DNA from: Dyella_B sp035503745
Lineage (GTDB): Bacteria; Pseudomonadota; Gammaproteobacteria; Xanthomonadales; Rhodanobacteraceae
Direction of reading: 5' to 3'
Assembly (NCBI RefSeq): GCF_035503745.1
Contig: NZ_DATJTC010000025.1
Location: 124,001 to 188,000 of the forward strand
Length of the DNA: 64,000 nucleotides
Positions 1-7,637 of this stretch are shown piece after piece. The notes below the pieces were generated by a model. That model was not told the origin of the DNA, did not search any database, and saw nothing but the letters and a program-made list of their open reading frames with translations. Position 1 is the stretch's first letter. Each line of letters begins with the position of its first letter. The translations under genes were made by a program, and so were the position numbers.

Positions 1-1666
1 GCGATCCCTGGTCGTCGAAGCCATGGCTGGATTCGTGGCCGATCACCGCGCCGATGCCGCCGTAGTTGATCGCGTCGTCGCCGTTGGCATAGAAGAACGG
101 CGCCTGCAGGATCGCGGCCGGGAAGTTGATAGTGTTGGTGCTGGGGTCGTAGTAGGCGTTGACCGTCTGCGGCGTCATGCCCCACTCGGTGCGGTCGGTC
201 GGCTTGCCGATGTGGCCGATGTCCCAGTCGTAGTTGAATTTGGCGGCGGCCATCACGTCGCCGTAGAAATTGCCCTGTTTGACATCCAGGCCGTCCCAGC
301 TGCGCCAGTGGTCCGGATAGCCGATCTTGGGCAGGAACTTGTTCCACTTGTCGATCGCCTTCTGCTTGGTGGCATCGCTCATCCAGTCCAGATGCTCGAT
401 ACGATCCTTCAGCGCGGCGCGCACGTTGGTCACCAGCTCTTCGGCGCGCTGCTTGGCTTCGGGGGTGAACTCCTTGGCCACGTACAGCTGGCCCAGCGCT
501 TCGCCCATGGAGCTGTTGACCGTGCCGAGCACGCGTTTCCACAGCGGCTTCTGTTCCGGCTGGCCGGCGAGGGTCTTGCCGTAGAAGTCGAAGCGATTGT
601 CCTGGAAGGCGGTGCTGAGGTACGGCGAGGCATCGTCGACCGCGTGGAAGCGCAGGTATGCCTGCCACTGCGCGATGGGTGCCGAAGCGAGCAGCTTGTC
701 GAATTCGGCGAAGAACTTCGGCTGCGACAGCGAGAAGCCCTTGTCGATGGTCAGGCCCTGGGCGCTGAAGAATTTCTCCCAGTTGAAGTGCGGCGTCACC
801 TTGTCGGCCTGACCCACACTGACGAAGTGGTATTCGTTATCCAGGTCGCGCAACTCGGTGGGCGAGAGCGAGCTCTTGGCCAGTTGGGTTTCGAACGCCA
901 GCACTTCGTCGGCCTGCTTCTTGGCGTCCGCATCGGTCACACCTACCAGGGTCAGCGACTTGGCGATGTAGGCCTTGTACGCCTCGCGGATGTCGGCCTG
1001 CTTGGGATTGGTGTAGTAGTCGGGTGTGGGCAGGCCCAGGCCCGACTGGTTGGCGAAACCGATCTGGATCTTGGCGTCCTTGAAGTCGGCGCCGGAGCCG
1101 AAGTTGAACACTTGCTGGTCGCCTTGGGCGAAGCTGTCGTCGATGAAGGACACGACGTCGGCGCTGTTCTTGAGCGCGGCGATCTTGTCCAGCTGCGGCT
1201 TGATCGGGTCGAAGCCGGCTTTGTCGCGCGCATCCTGGTCCATGCCGGCCTGGTACAGGTAGCCGATCTTCTGCTCGATCGAGCCAGCCTTTGCCTGCGC
1301 GACGTTCTTGGCAGCGGCATCGACGATGTCGTGCTGGGTGTTGAGGCTCTTTTCGGCCAGCTGGTCAAACGCGCCCCAGCGGGTGCGGTCGTTCGGAATC
1401 GGGTTGGCGGCGATCCACTTGGCGTTGACGAAACCGTTGAAGTCCTGGCAGGCGTTGATGCCGTTATCCAGCTCGGCCACGTTGAAGACGCTGGTCGGCT
1501 TGGCGGCGCTGGCGGCGGTGGACGCGGCGGCCGGGGCGGCCGGGGCGGTGGAGGCGCGGGCCGGCGCAGGGGCGGGGGCCTGGGCCGACTCCTGCTTGCC
1601 GCAGGCGGCCAGTGCCAGGGTGACGCTCGCGGCGAGCACCAGAGGCTTCAAGTGTTTGTAGGTCAT
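1..1666 (-). CDS. M13 family metallopeptidase (neprilysin/PepO-like), 3' part cut by window edge
   Basis: Secreted zinc endopeptidase of the neprilysin family. The start ATG is at 1664-1666 and the N-terminus is a lipoprotein signal with lipobox LAAC (Cys22), followed by an Ala/Pro-rich linker, so it is probably tethered to a membrane facing the periplasm. The M13 N-terminal domain follows (about residues 60-440, including the SGLGLP.PDYY segment). The window edge falls just after the zinc motif HESSH in the context GAVIGHESSHGFDDQG, close to the family's HExxHGFDDQG signature. The ExxxD third-ligand helix and C-terminus lie outside the window. Family length is usually 670-700 aa, so about 555 aa are visible. 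An M14 carboxypeptidase follows upstream on the same strand after a 223-bp spacer with no recognisable gene, so the two may serve peptide turnover together (inference). Confidence 0.93.
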   Translation of the reverse strand, partial: MTYKHLKPLVLAASVTLALAACGKQESAQAPAPAPARASTAPAAPAAASTAASAAKPTSVFNVAELDNGINACQDFNGFVNAKWIAANPIPNDRTRWGAFDQLAEKSLNTQHDIVDAAAKNVAQAKAGSIEQKIGYLYQAGMDQDARDKAGFDPIKPQLDKIAALKNSADVVSFIDDSFAQGDQQVFNFGSGADFKDAKIQIGFANQSGLGLPTPDYYTNPKQADIREAYKAYIAKSLTLVGVTDADAKKQADEVLAFETQLAKSSLSPTELRDLDNEYHFVSVGQADKVTPHFNWEKFFSAQGLTIDKGFSLSQPKFFAEFDKLLASAPIAQWQAYLRFHAVDDASPYLSTAFQDNRFDFYGKTLAGQPEQKPLWKRVLGTVNSSMGEALGQLYVAKEFTPEAKQRAEELVTNVRAALKDRIEHLDWMSDATKQKAIDKWNKFLPKIGYPDHWRSWDGLDVKQGNFYGDVMAAAKFNYDWDIGHIGKPTDRTEWGMTPQTVNAYYDPSTNTINFPAAILQAPFFYANGDDAINYGGIGAVIGHESSHGFDDQGS

Positions 1667-1889
1667 GGATATCCCTCGATGGTTTCAACGAATCGCCCGC
1701 AGGCGCGGTGGTTGTGCCGGCCGTTCCTGTGGAATGTCCCCGTATCCCGGCCATGACCGCCCAAGCTAGGCCATAGGTCATGAGCGCCACAGTGTCAAAG
1801 GTCAGGGGTCGTGCAGGTGGACCGGAAGGACAGCGGTACGCCATCGCCGAAACATCTTCGGACGGCCCCTGCAAGCAGGCGTTTGCGGC

Positions 1890-3698
1890 CTACTTCGTAC
1901 CAAGAATCCCCAACTGCGCGGCATCAAGCCGCAGTACTGGATACGCACCGACGTTCTGCACGGTGTACCAGGGCGAACGCTCGAAGAAGAACGCCAGTCG
2001 CGCACGGCTGTCGGCGGCGAACGCGGGGTCGTCGTGCAGCTTCTGCTCGAACTCGGTCTTGAGCTTGGGATCCTTGGCCAGCATGTCGCGCGCCAGTTTT
2101 TCCAGCACGCGCGGTTCGCCGTATTCCTTGGTCTCGAAAATGGCGTTAAGGAAGCCCCAGCGCAGCAGCGAATCGGGTGCCTGCGGTTCCAGCAACGCGA
2201 TGGCGACGTTGGCGGCGCGCTGGTTCATCGGCACGATCACCGAGCCTGCCGGCAGCGTCACCTCCGTGGGCACCGCACGCAGGGTGAAGCTGCGCAGCAT
2301 CAGGCGGCCTTCGAACGGCTTGCTGGCCCATTGCGGATCGTCCAGCCGGTAAGCGGTGGCATCCACCTGCTTCATCGGATGGCCAATGCGGCGATACGCG
2401 ATGCCGTGTTCGTCGAGCTTCTGGATGATGGACGTCCATTCGCCGGGCACCACATAGGCGGCCGGCGGCGTGATCGAAAGATCCGGCAGCAGCTTGTTCC
2501 AGTTGTCGATGCGGTAGGTTTGCGGCCGCGTCGGATCGTACTGGATCCAGATGTCGTTGGAGATCTCGCTGTGCGTCTGCGTAAACGCATAGCCTTTCAG
2601 CTCGTACGGCGTGGGGACAGGATCAAGCTTGAACGTCAGCGGCACCCGCGCGGTGGGATCCTGGGCTCGCGCGATGGTGTCGGCATCGGCCTTGGCGGTG
2701 GCGGCAAGCAACGCGCCGGGGTCGCGGTCGATGTCCTCAAGTAGCAGGTGCACCAGATCATAGACCGCGTAGACGCGCACCGCGTAGGACTTGAGCATGT
2801 GCGTTTCGATCAGCAATGCCGGGCGGTTTTGCAGCGCGGCGTAGCCGGTGGAGAAGCGTGGGCCGGAACCGAAATTCTCGATGCCCTTGCGCGGGTCGCG
2901 GCCGTCCTTGAATTCCAGGTAGATCGAGGCGAGATGGCCGTGTTTTTCATACGCCGGCATGGCTTCGTCCACGATGGTCTTGTGCTGCCATGCGTCGATC
3001 GCCGGATCGAGCTTGTGCGGATCCTCGGTGTACCAGGTCAGGTCGTACTGGTAATCGGCGCCGTCGGTGGTGTGCACGTCGATGAGGAAATCCGGCAGCC
3101 ACTTCTGCCACAGCTTCAGCCACGCCTGCATTTCCGGTGCGTCGGCCTTGATGTAGTCGCGGTTGAGGTTGAGGTATTGCGACTGGGCGCGAAAGCCCAT
3201 GCGCTCGGGGCCGTTCTGGTTGATGCGGTTGTACGGCGAGCTGTTTTCGTGGCCGTCCACGCTGAAGACCGGGATGTACACCAGCACCACGCGATCGAGC
3301 AGGTGCGGATACTTGTCGGTGACGGCGATATCGCGCAGCAGCATGAGGCCTGCGTCCTTCCCCTCGATTTCGCCGGGATGGATGCCCGCCTGCAGCAACA
3401 CGATGGGTTTGTGCGCGGCGCGCGCGGCCTCGGGCGTAAAGGTGCCGTCGCTGCTGGCGATCACCACCGTCATCGGCCTTCCGCGTGGCGTGATGCCGAA
3501 GGTTTCCAGCTTGATCTTGCCGGGTGCGGCCTGCTGCAAGCGTTCAAGATAGGCCAGCGTCTGCGCGTAACTGGGCGTAGTGCGAAAGTGCGAGGTTTCC
3601 GCGGGCGTGGTCCAGTCGGTGTCGTGCGGGCCTGCGGCGTGAGCGCTCATGGCGGTGATTCCCAATACAACCAACAGCAGCCTCGACAATGCGCTCAT
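1890..3698 (-). CDS. M14 family zinc carboxypeptidase, exported
   Basis: Metallocarboxypeptidase of about 602 aa with a Sec signal peptide (LLLVVLGITAMSAHA). The catalytic domain occupies roughly residues 35-340. HPGEIEGKD gives the first zinc His and Glu, HTTDGADYQ the third zinc ligand, and ETHMLKSYAVRV the general-base Glu. The C-terminal ~250 residues are a beta-rich extension seen in large bacterial M14 proteins. The start is the ATG overlapping the TGA of the upstream DUF502 gene (ATGA, 3695-3698), giving translational coupling. The reading frame stays open further upstream, but that stretch is antisense-like filler across DUF502 in another frame. The likely role is trimming peptides in the periplasm or outside the cell; the substrate is unknown. 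Confidence 0.93.
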   Translation of the reverse strand: MSALSRLLLVVLGITAMSAHAAGPHDTDWTTPAETSHFRTTPSYAQTLAYLERLQQAAPGKIKLETFGITPRGRPMTVVIASSDGTFTPEAARAAHKPIVLLQAGIHPGEIEGKDAGLMLLRDIAVTDKYPHLLDRVVLVYIPVFSVDGHENSSPYNRINQNGPERMGFRAQSQYLNLNRDYIKADAPEMQAWLKLWQKWLPDFLIDVHTTDGADYQYDLTWYTEDPHKLDPAIDAWQHKTIVDEAMPAYEKHGHLASIYLEFKDGRDPRKGIENFGSGPRFSTGYAALQNRPALLIETHMLKSYAVRVYAVYDLVHLLLEDIDRDPGALLAATAKADADTIARAQDPTARVPLTFKLDPVPTPYELKGYAFTQTHSEISNDIWIQYDPTRPQTYRIDNWNKLLPDLSITPPAAYVVPGEWTSIIQKLDEHGIAYRRIGHPMKQVDATAYRLDDPQWASKPFEGRLMLRSFTLRAVPTEVTLPAGSVIVPMNQRAANVAIALLEPQAPDSLLRWGFLNAIFETKEYGEPRVLEKLARDMLAKDPKLKTEFEQKLHDDPAFAADSRARLAFFFERSPWYTVQNVGAYPVLRLDAAQLGILGTK

Positions 3699-4372
3699 GC
3701 ATGATCCCCGGGTGTTTGCGCCGATAACGTGCCGGGCGGCGCCGGCAAGGTTTCCGGTGCCACCGCACCGCCGGAAATGATGAAAGCCATGGCCTGGTCC
3801 ATGGTCCAGTCGGTGGGCGTCAGTTCTTCCACCGGCACCACTTCCAGATAACCGCCGGTGGGATTGGGCGTAGTGGGAATGTAGACGGCGGCCATCTCGC
3901 GGCCGGTGCCTTCCTCGATCATCACGCGCGTGACCAGGCCCACCACCTTCATGCCCTTGCGCGGAAAATCCACCAGTACCACGCGTTGCAGCCCGCTGGG
4001 TTTCTTCTGCAGCACCGCCATCAGTTTCTTGGTGCCGCCATAGATGGTCTGCACCAGCGGAATACGCTGCAGCAGGGTGTCGAAGGCATGCAGCAGGCGC
4101 TGGCCGATCACGCGGGTGGCGAGAAAGCCGATCAGGTACAGCGCGGTCAGCGTAAGCAGCAACGCCAGCGCGTAGATCATCCAGCTTTGATTGAGCTGCG
4201 CGGCGATGCGCGGCTCCCACAGATTCAGGGCCGCGACCACGCCGGCCACCAGCGGCGCGCCCAGGTCGGCGAGCAAGTTGAATATGAATTTGAAGACCAG
4301 CCAAGTGACCCACAGCGGCAGGAAGGTCAGTAGTCCGGTAAATAGATAACGTTTCAGGCGAAACCGCGACAT
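3695..4372 (-). CDS. DUF502 family inner-membrane protein
   Basis: About 225 aa. Two N-terminal transmembrane helices (residues ~8-35 and ~55-85, containing FTGLLTFLPLWVTWLVFKFIF) precede a soluble domain with the family signature IPLVQTIYGGTKKLMAVLQ and a PTTPNPTGGYLEVVP segment. DUF502 proteins are widespread in proteobacteria and plants (COV family), and their biochemical role is not established. I chose the MSRFRLKRY start because it directly precedes the first membrane helix; an upstream in-frame start at 4498 would add a proline-rich 42-residue stretch unlike the family. It is the first gene of a two-gene unit with the M14 peptidase. Confidence 0.9.
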   Translation of the reverse strand: MSRFRLKRYLFTGLLTFLPLWVTWLVFKFIFNLLADLGAPLVAGVVAALNLWEPRIAAQLNQSWMIYALALLLTLTALYLIGFLATRVIGQRLLHAFDTLLQRIPLVQTIYGGTKKLMAVLQKKPSGLQRVVLVDFPRKGMKVVGLVTRVMIEEGTGREMAAVYIPTTPNPTGGYLEVVPVEELTPTDWTMDQAMAFIISGGAVAPETLPAPPGTLSAQTPGDHA

Positions 4373-4579
4373 GGGGGCTACGGGCGGCAGGAGGGGAGGC
4401 TCATTGTAGGGGACCGGCACTGGCGCACATAAGGATGGGCAACCGTTACGCAAAAACGGCATCGGACACTTGGGCGGGTGGGGTGCCCGGGACACCATCG
4501 CGCGTTCGGGACGCCAACGCGGAGTTGAACATCGACGGCGGCATCCTTCCCGCCGCGCCGCGATGCCGGCGATGGATGC

Positions 4580-4768
4580 CTAGGGGTGCTCTGATTAATT
4601 CTTGGCAGGTGTCACCAGCGCTGTCTGTTCGCAGGCCACAGGGCCATCGGCGCCGGCAGACGGGCTGTCTGTCAAGACGATGGACCGAAGGCGTGCGGAC
4701 AGACAGGGCGGGCCCCAGCACTTTGAATTTTACTTGATGGGGCCAAGCACTAGTCAGAGCATCCCTAG
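4580..4768. repeat. Family A palindromic element, copy 1 (189 bp)
   Basis: Long imperfect inverted repeat bounded on both sides by CTAG. The left arm (4580-4606, starting CTAGGGGTGCTCTGATTAAT) and right arm (4742-4768, ending CAGAGCATCCCTAG) are near-complementary over about 27 bases. A second inverted pair lies inside (4620-4637 and 4691-4708, core CTGTCTGTTCGC/GCGGACAGACAG). There is no credible coding frame, so it looks like a MITE-like or REP/BIME-like element. The right CTAG contains the stop codon of the adjacent DUF4442 gene. Related sequences occur at 22049-22119 and 46090-46118. The whole 4373-4764 spacer holds no gene. Confidence 0.75.
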
Positions 4769-5217
4769 CGCTCGCGCGGTTTCAGGCGCACGTAGATCTG
4801 CTTGCGCACGAGTGCGACAACTTCGCCGCTGTCGGTCTTGAGCGGGATCTCGAACCAGCGCAGCACTTTCTCGCCGCCGGCGGCCGCGGCGCGCAGTTCG
4901 TCGATCACACCCGGTTCGAGTTTGAAGTGCGCGTAGACGTCGGCGCGTCCGGGTGCGACAAAATCGATCGCGCCGGCCTTGTCCCACACGTAGTGGTCCT
5001 TGCCCAGGTGCTGAAGGATCAACAGCATCCAGAACGGATCGGCCATCGCGAACAAATTGCCGCCGAACTGCGTGCGCACGTAGTTGCGGTTCCAGGGGCG
5101 CAGGCGCAGCACCACGCGCGCCTCGGTGTAGTGTTCATCCAGGCTGAGCAGGCGAATGCTGTTGAAGAAAAACGGCGGCCAGAGGTTCAGCAGCCGGCGG
5201 AAGGTGGCGGCGCGCAT
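4765..5217 (-). CDS. DUF4442 hotdog-fold protein (thioesterase-like)
   Basis: A 150-aa protein typical in length and layout of DUF4442 proteins, which belong to the hotdog superfamily with acyl-CoA thioesterases. Family-type features are the N-terminal WPPFFFNSIRLLSLD segment, the RLRPWNRNYVRTQFGGNLFAMADP stretch that forms the hotdog helix, and a C-terminal beta strand (RKQIYVRLKPRER). No catalytic assignment is possible from sequence. Its TAG stop lies inside the right CTAG border of the family A palindrome, so the element abuts or supplies the end of the gene. It is probably monocistronic; the thioredoxin gene lies upstream on the same strand, 87 bp away. Confidence 0.85.
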   Translation of the reverse strand: MRAATFRRLLNLWPPFFFNSIRLLSLDEHYTEARVVLRLRPWNRNYVRTQFGGNLFAMADPFWMLLILQHLGKDHYVWDKAGAIDFVAPGRADVYAHFKLEPGVIDELRAAAAGGEKVLRWFEIPLKTDSGEVVALVRKQIYVRLKPRER

Positions 5218-5304
5218 CGAAGCATCCAGGGAGGGGCTTCGCGCAGCCTACCATACTCATCCGTATGGATGCTGCCGCCCTGGTGCGAAAGCCCTTTGCA
5301 GCGT

Positions 5305-6168
5305 TTAGAACAGCAGCGAGGCCATGCGCCGGCGATAGCGGCTCACCAGTTCGGCGTCATCGAGCGTATTGAAAGCCGCCAGCAGGCGTTTCTTGGCGTG
5401 GCCTTCGTTCCAGTCACGGGCTTTCTCCAACAACAGCAGCCAATGCTCAAGACCTGCGCCAGGATCGTTGCCAAGCAGCAGGCGCACCCCTAGCAGGTCG
5501 TGCGCTTCCCAGTCCTGTGGGTTGGCCTGTACGCGATGTTGCAGCGTTTCCAGCGCGGGTGCGCCTTCGAGCGAACGGGCAAGATCGAGCTGGTTGCGCA
5601 GGCGAACCGCGCGCGCGTCCGTGGCGAGATGGGCGGGCAGGGCATTGAGCTCGGTTTCAGCCGCCGATGCTTGGCCCGCTTGCGCCAGCGCAATGGCCAG
5701 GTCGAGCTTGAGTTCGGCGCGTTCCGGTTCGGCGGCCATCGCCTGTTGCAGCCGGTTGATGGCCTGTTCGGGGGATTCGGGCAACGCTTGTTCGGGCGCT
5801 TCATCGGCAGCGCCGTCCAGCGGCTGCAGGTGGCGGGAAAGGAACTCGCGCAGCTGACCCTCGGGCAGGGCGCCGGCAAAGCCATCCAAAATCTGCCCGT
5901 CTTTGACCAGCATGACGGTGGGAATGCTGCGGATGCCAAATACGCCCGCCAAATCCTGGTTCTTGTCCACGTCTACCTTGCCCAGGCGGAAGGCACCGTT
6001 GTATTCGTTGGCCAGCTTTTCCAGCATCGGCCCCAGCGATTTGCACGGACCGCACCAGGTCGCCCAGAAATCCACCAGGACCGGGGTGTCGAGCGACGCC
6101 TGCAGCACCTCGGCTTCGAAGTTGTTCTGATCCACATCGAAAATATGCGAGGTCACGGTGGCGTTCAC
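5305..6168 (-). CDS. Thioredoxin-TPR protein, CnoX/YbbN-like chaperedoxin
   Basis: About 287 aa: an N-terminal thioredoxin domain (residues ~5-110) with active site WCGPC (Cys39/Cys42), then tetratricopeptide helices to the C-terminus. This is the architecture of E. coli CnoX (YbbN), which passes oxidised or unfolded clients to GroEL. Enterobacterial CnoX lacks the first Cys, but this protein keeps both, as alphaproteobacterial homologues do, so disulfide reductase activity is likely retained. I prefer the GTG start at 6168, preceded by GGGAG at 7 nt. An in-frame GTG 30 bases upstream (6198) has no Shine-Dalgarno sequence. Cytosolic, single gene. Confidence 0.9.
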   Translation of the reverse strand: MNATVTSHIFDVDQNNFEAEVLQASLDTPVLVDFWATWCGPCKSLGPMLEKLANEYNGAFRLGKVDVDKNQDLAGVFGIRSIPTVMLVKDGQILDGFAGALPEGQLREFLSRHLQPLDGAADEAPEQALPESPEQAINRLQQAMAAEPERAELKLDLAIALAQAGQASAAETELNALPAHLATDARAVRLRNQLDLARSLEGAPALETLQHRVQANPQDWEAHDLLGVRLLLGNDPGAGLEHWLLLLEKARDWNEGHAKKRLLAAFNTLDDAELVSRYRRRMASLLF

Positions 6169-6366
6169 AAACAGGCTCCCAAGATTGTCCCCCGACACAT
6201 CGGGGCTTGGCCGAGCATATCAAGGGATGCTGACAGACAGGACCGACCTTGACCGATCAAGGGAAACCCATTCAGGCGATGCATGCGCATCATGCCGCCT
6301 ACCTAAAATGGATCAGGGCGCATTTGGTGCAGGCACGGTCATCGAGGATTTGCGAGAATCGCGAAC

Positions 6367-7014
6367 ATGAGTCAACCCATTACCCGCGCCGACGACACCC
6401 AGCAAGCGTTCGCCTCGGCGCTGCTGATCTGCGAGCACTGCGATACGGTCTATCGCCGCCGTCCGCTGGCGCGGGGTGAGGTGGCGCGCTGCCAGCGCTG
6501 CCACGCGGTGCTGGAGCGACACCAGCGGATCGGGCTGGATGCCATGTTCGCGCTGGTGCTGACGGTGATGGTGGTGTTCGTGCAGGCCAATGTCTGGCCG
6601 ATCATCACGCTGGGGCTCAATGGCACGCAGATCCATGCCACGCTGTGGGGCATCATCATCATGATGTGGGAGCGGCAGTCGCAGATCGTGGCGGTGCTGG
6701 CCGCGGGCACGCTGTTCTTTTTCCCGCTGTGCAAAATGCTGCTGCTGGGCTGGCTGCTCGCCTACGGGCGGCGCGGACGGCGCGCGCCCGGCTTCCGGCG
6801 TCTGATGGTGATCCTGCACTACATCGCACCCTGGACGATGAGCGAGGTATTCGTGCTTGGCATCCTGGTGTCGATCGTCAAGGCGCAATTGTATTTCGAC
6901 GTCACCGCCGATGCCGGGGCGTTTGCCTATGCCGCGCTGGCGCTTTTGATCACCGTTTTTTCCGGCATCGACATGCGTCAGTTGTGGGACAAGATCCCGC
7001 AGGCCGCGCCATGA
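6367..7014 (+). CDS. pqiA: Paraquat-inducible protein A, N-terminal-half paralogue
   Basis: A 215-aa inner-membrane protein matching one half of canonical PqiA. A CxxC...CxxC zinc-ribbon-like start (CEHC, CQRC) is followed by four transmembrane helices. PqiA partners the MCE protein PqiB in lipid transport between inner and outer membrane. In E. coli both halves are fused in one ~417-aa protein; here they are separate genes, joined by a 4-base ATGA overlap. It is the first gene of pqiA1-pqiA2-pqiB-pqiC. No dedicated promoter motif was recognised in the 200-bp divergent spacer shared with the cnoX-like gene. Confidence 0.93.
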   Translation: MSQPITRADDTQQAFASALLICEHCDTVYRRRPLARGEVARCQRCHAVLERHQRIGLDAMFALVLTVMVVFVQANVWPIITLGLNGTQIHATLWGIIIMMWERQSQIVAVLAAGTLFFFPLCKMLLLGWLLAYGRRGRRAPGFRRLMVILHYIAPWTMSEVFVLGILVSIVKAQLYFDVTADAGAFAYAALALLITVFSGIDMRQLWDKIPQAAP

Positions 7015-7637
7015 GCCGCGCATTGCCGCGCGCGCACGAGCTGGGCTTGATCGGTTGCCATGTCTGCGGACTGGTCTGCCGCGACACCGGTTTGCCGGAA
7101 GGGGTCTGTCCGCGCTGCGAGAGCGCTTTGCACCGGCGCGTGCCGGGCAGCCGCGCGCGCACCTGGGCGCTGCTGATCGCCGCGTTCATTTTCTACATTC
7201 CGGCCAACTTCCTGCCGATCATGCGCACGGCGAGCCTGGGCGACGCCGACGACAACACCATCCTGAGCGGCGTCGTGGAGCTGTGGGTGAAGGGCTCGCC
7301 CGACCTTGCGGTTATCGTATTCACGGCCAGCATCGTGGTGCCGATGCTGAAATTCCTGGTCATGGCTACCTTGCTGCTGACCGTGCATTGCGGCACCAAC
7401 TGGGCGCGCACGCAGCGTGCGAAGCTGTACCGGCTGGTGGAGCTGATCGGCTACTGGTCCATGCTGGACGTATTCGTCGTATCGCTGCTCACCGCGCTGG
7501 TGCAGTTTGGGTTTTTCAGCGAGGTGGAGCCTTTGCCGGGCGTGGTTTATTTCGGCCTGACCGTGGTACTTACCATGCTGGCGGCGATGAGTTTCGACCA
7601 GCGCCTGATCTGGGATTGCAAGGACGAAGATGACTGA
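7011..7637 (+). CDS. pqiA: Paraquat-inducible protein A, C-terminal-half paralogue
   Basis: A 208-aa inner-membrane protein, the second PqiA half. It has CHVC and CPRC pairs near the N-terminus (residues ~16-38), then four hydrophobic segments, the first being ALLIAAFIFYIPANFLPIM. The YIPANFLPIM motif after the first helix is characteristic of PqiA domains. Translation starts inside the stop of the preceding gene and its own end overlaps pqiB by 8 bases, so the four genes should be produced stoichiometrically. Expected to form the membrane base of the Pqi transporter with the first half. Confidence 0.92.
   Translation: MSRALPRAHELGLIGCHVCGLVCRDTGLPEGVCPRCESALHRRVPGSRARTWALLIAAFIFYIPANFLPIMRTASLGDADDNTILSGVVELWVKGSPDLAVIVFTASIVVPMLKFLVMATLLLTVHCGTNWARTQRAKLYRLVELIGYWSMLDVFVVSLLTALVQFGFFSEVEPLPGVVYFGLTVVLTMLAAMSFDQRLIWDCKDEDD

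Noticed and set aside
23..1756. 577-codon plus-strand open frame
   Set aside because: Shadow of the M13 peptidase on the opposite strand: no family similarity, low-complexity Val/Gly/Arg composition typical of antisense frames in GC-rich DNA.
3699..4313. N-terminal extension giving an 807-aa M14 protein
   Set aside because: It runs through DUF502 in another frame. The M14 signal peptide starts at 3698.
4435..4737. 100-codon open frame
   Set aside because: Lies within the family A palindrome and its flank; no ribosome site or similarity.
6222..6242. AAGGGATGCTGACAGACAGG resembling family A border and interior
   Set aside because: Too short, no inverted partner and no CTAG border.
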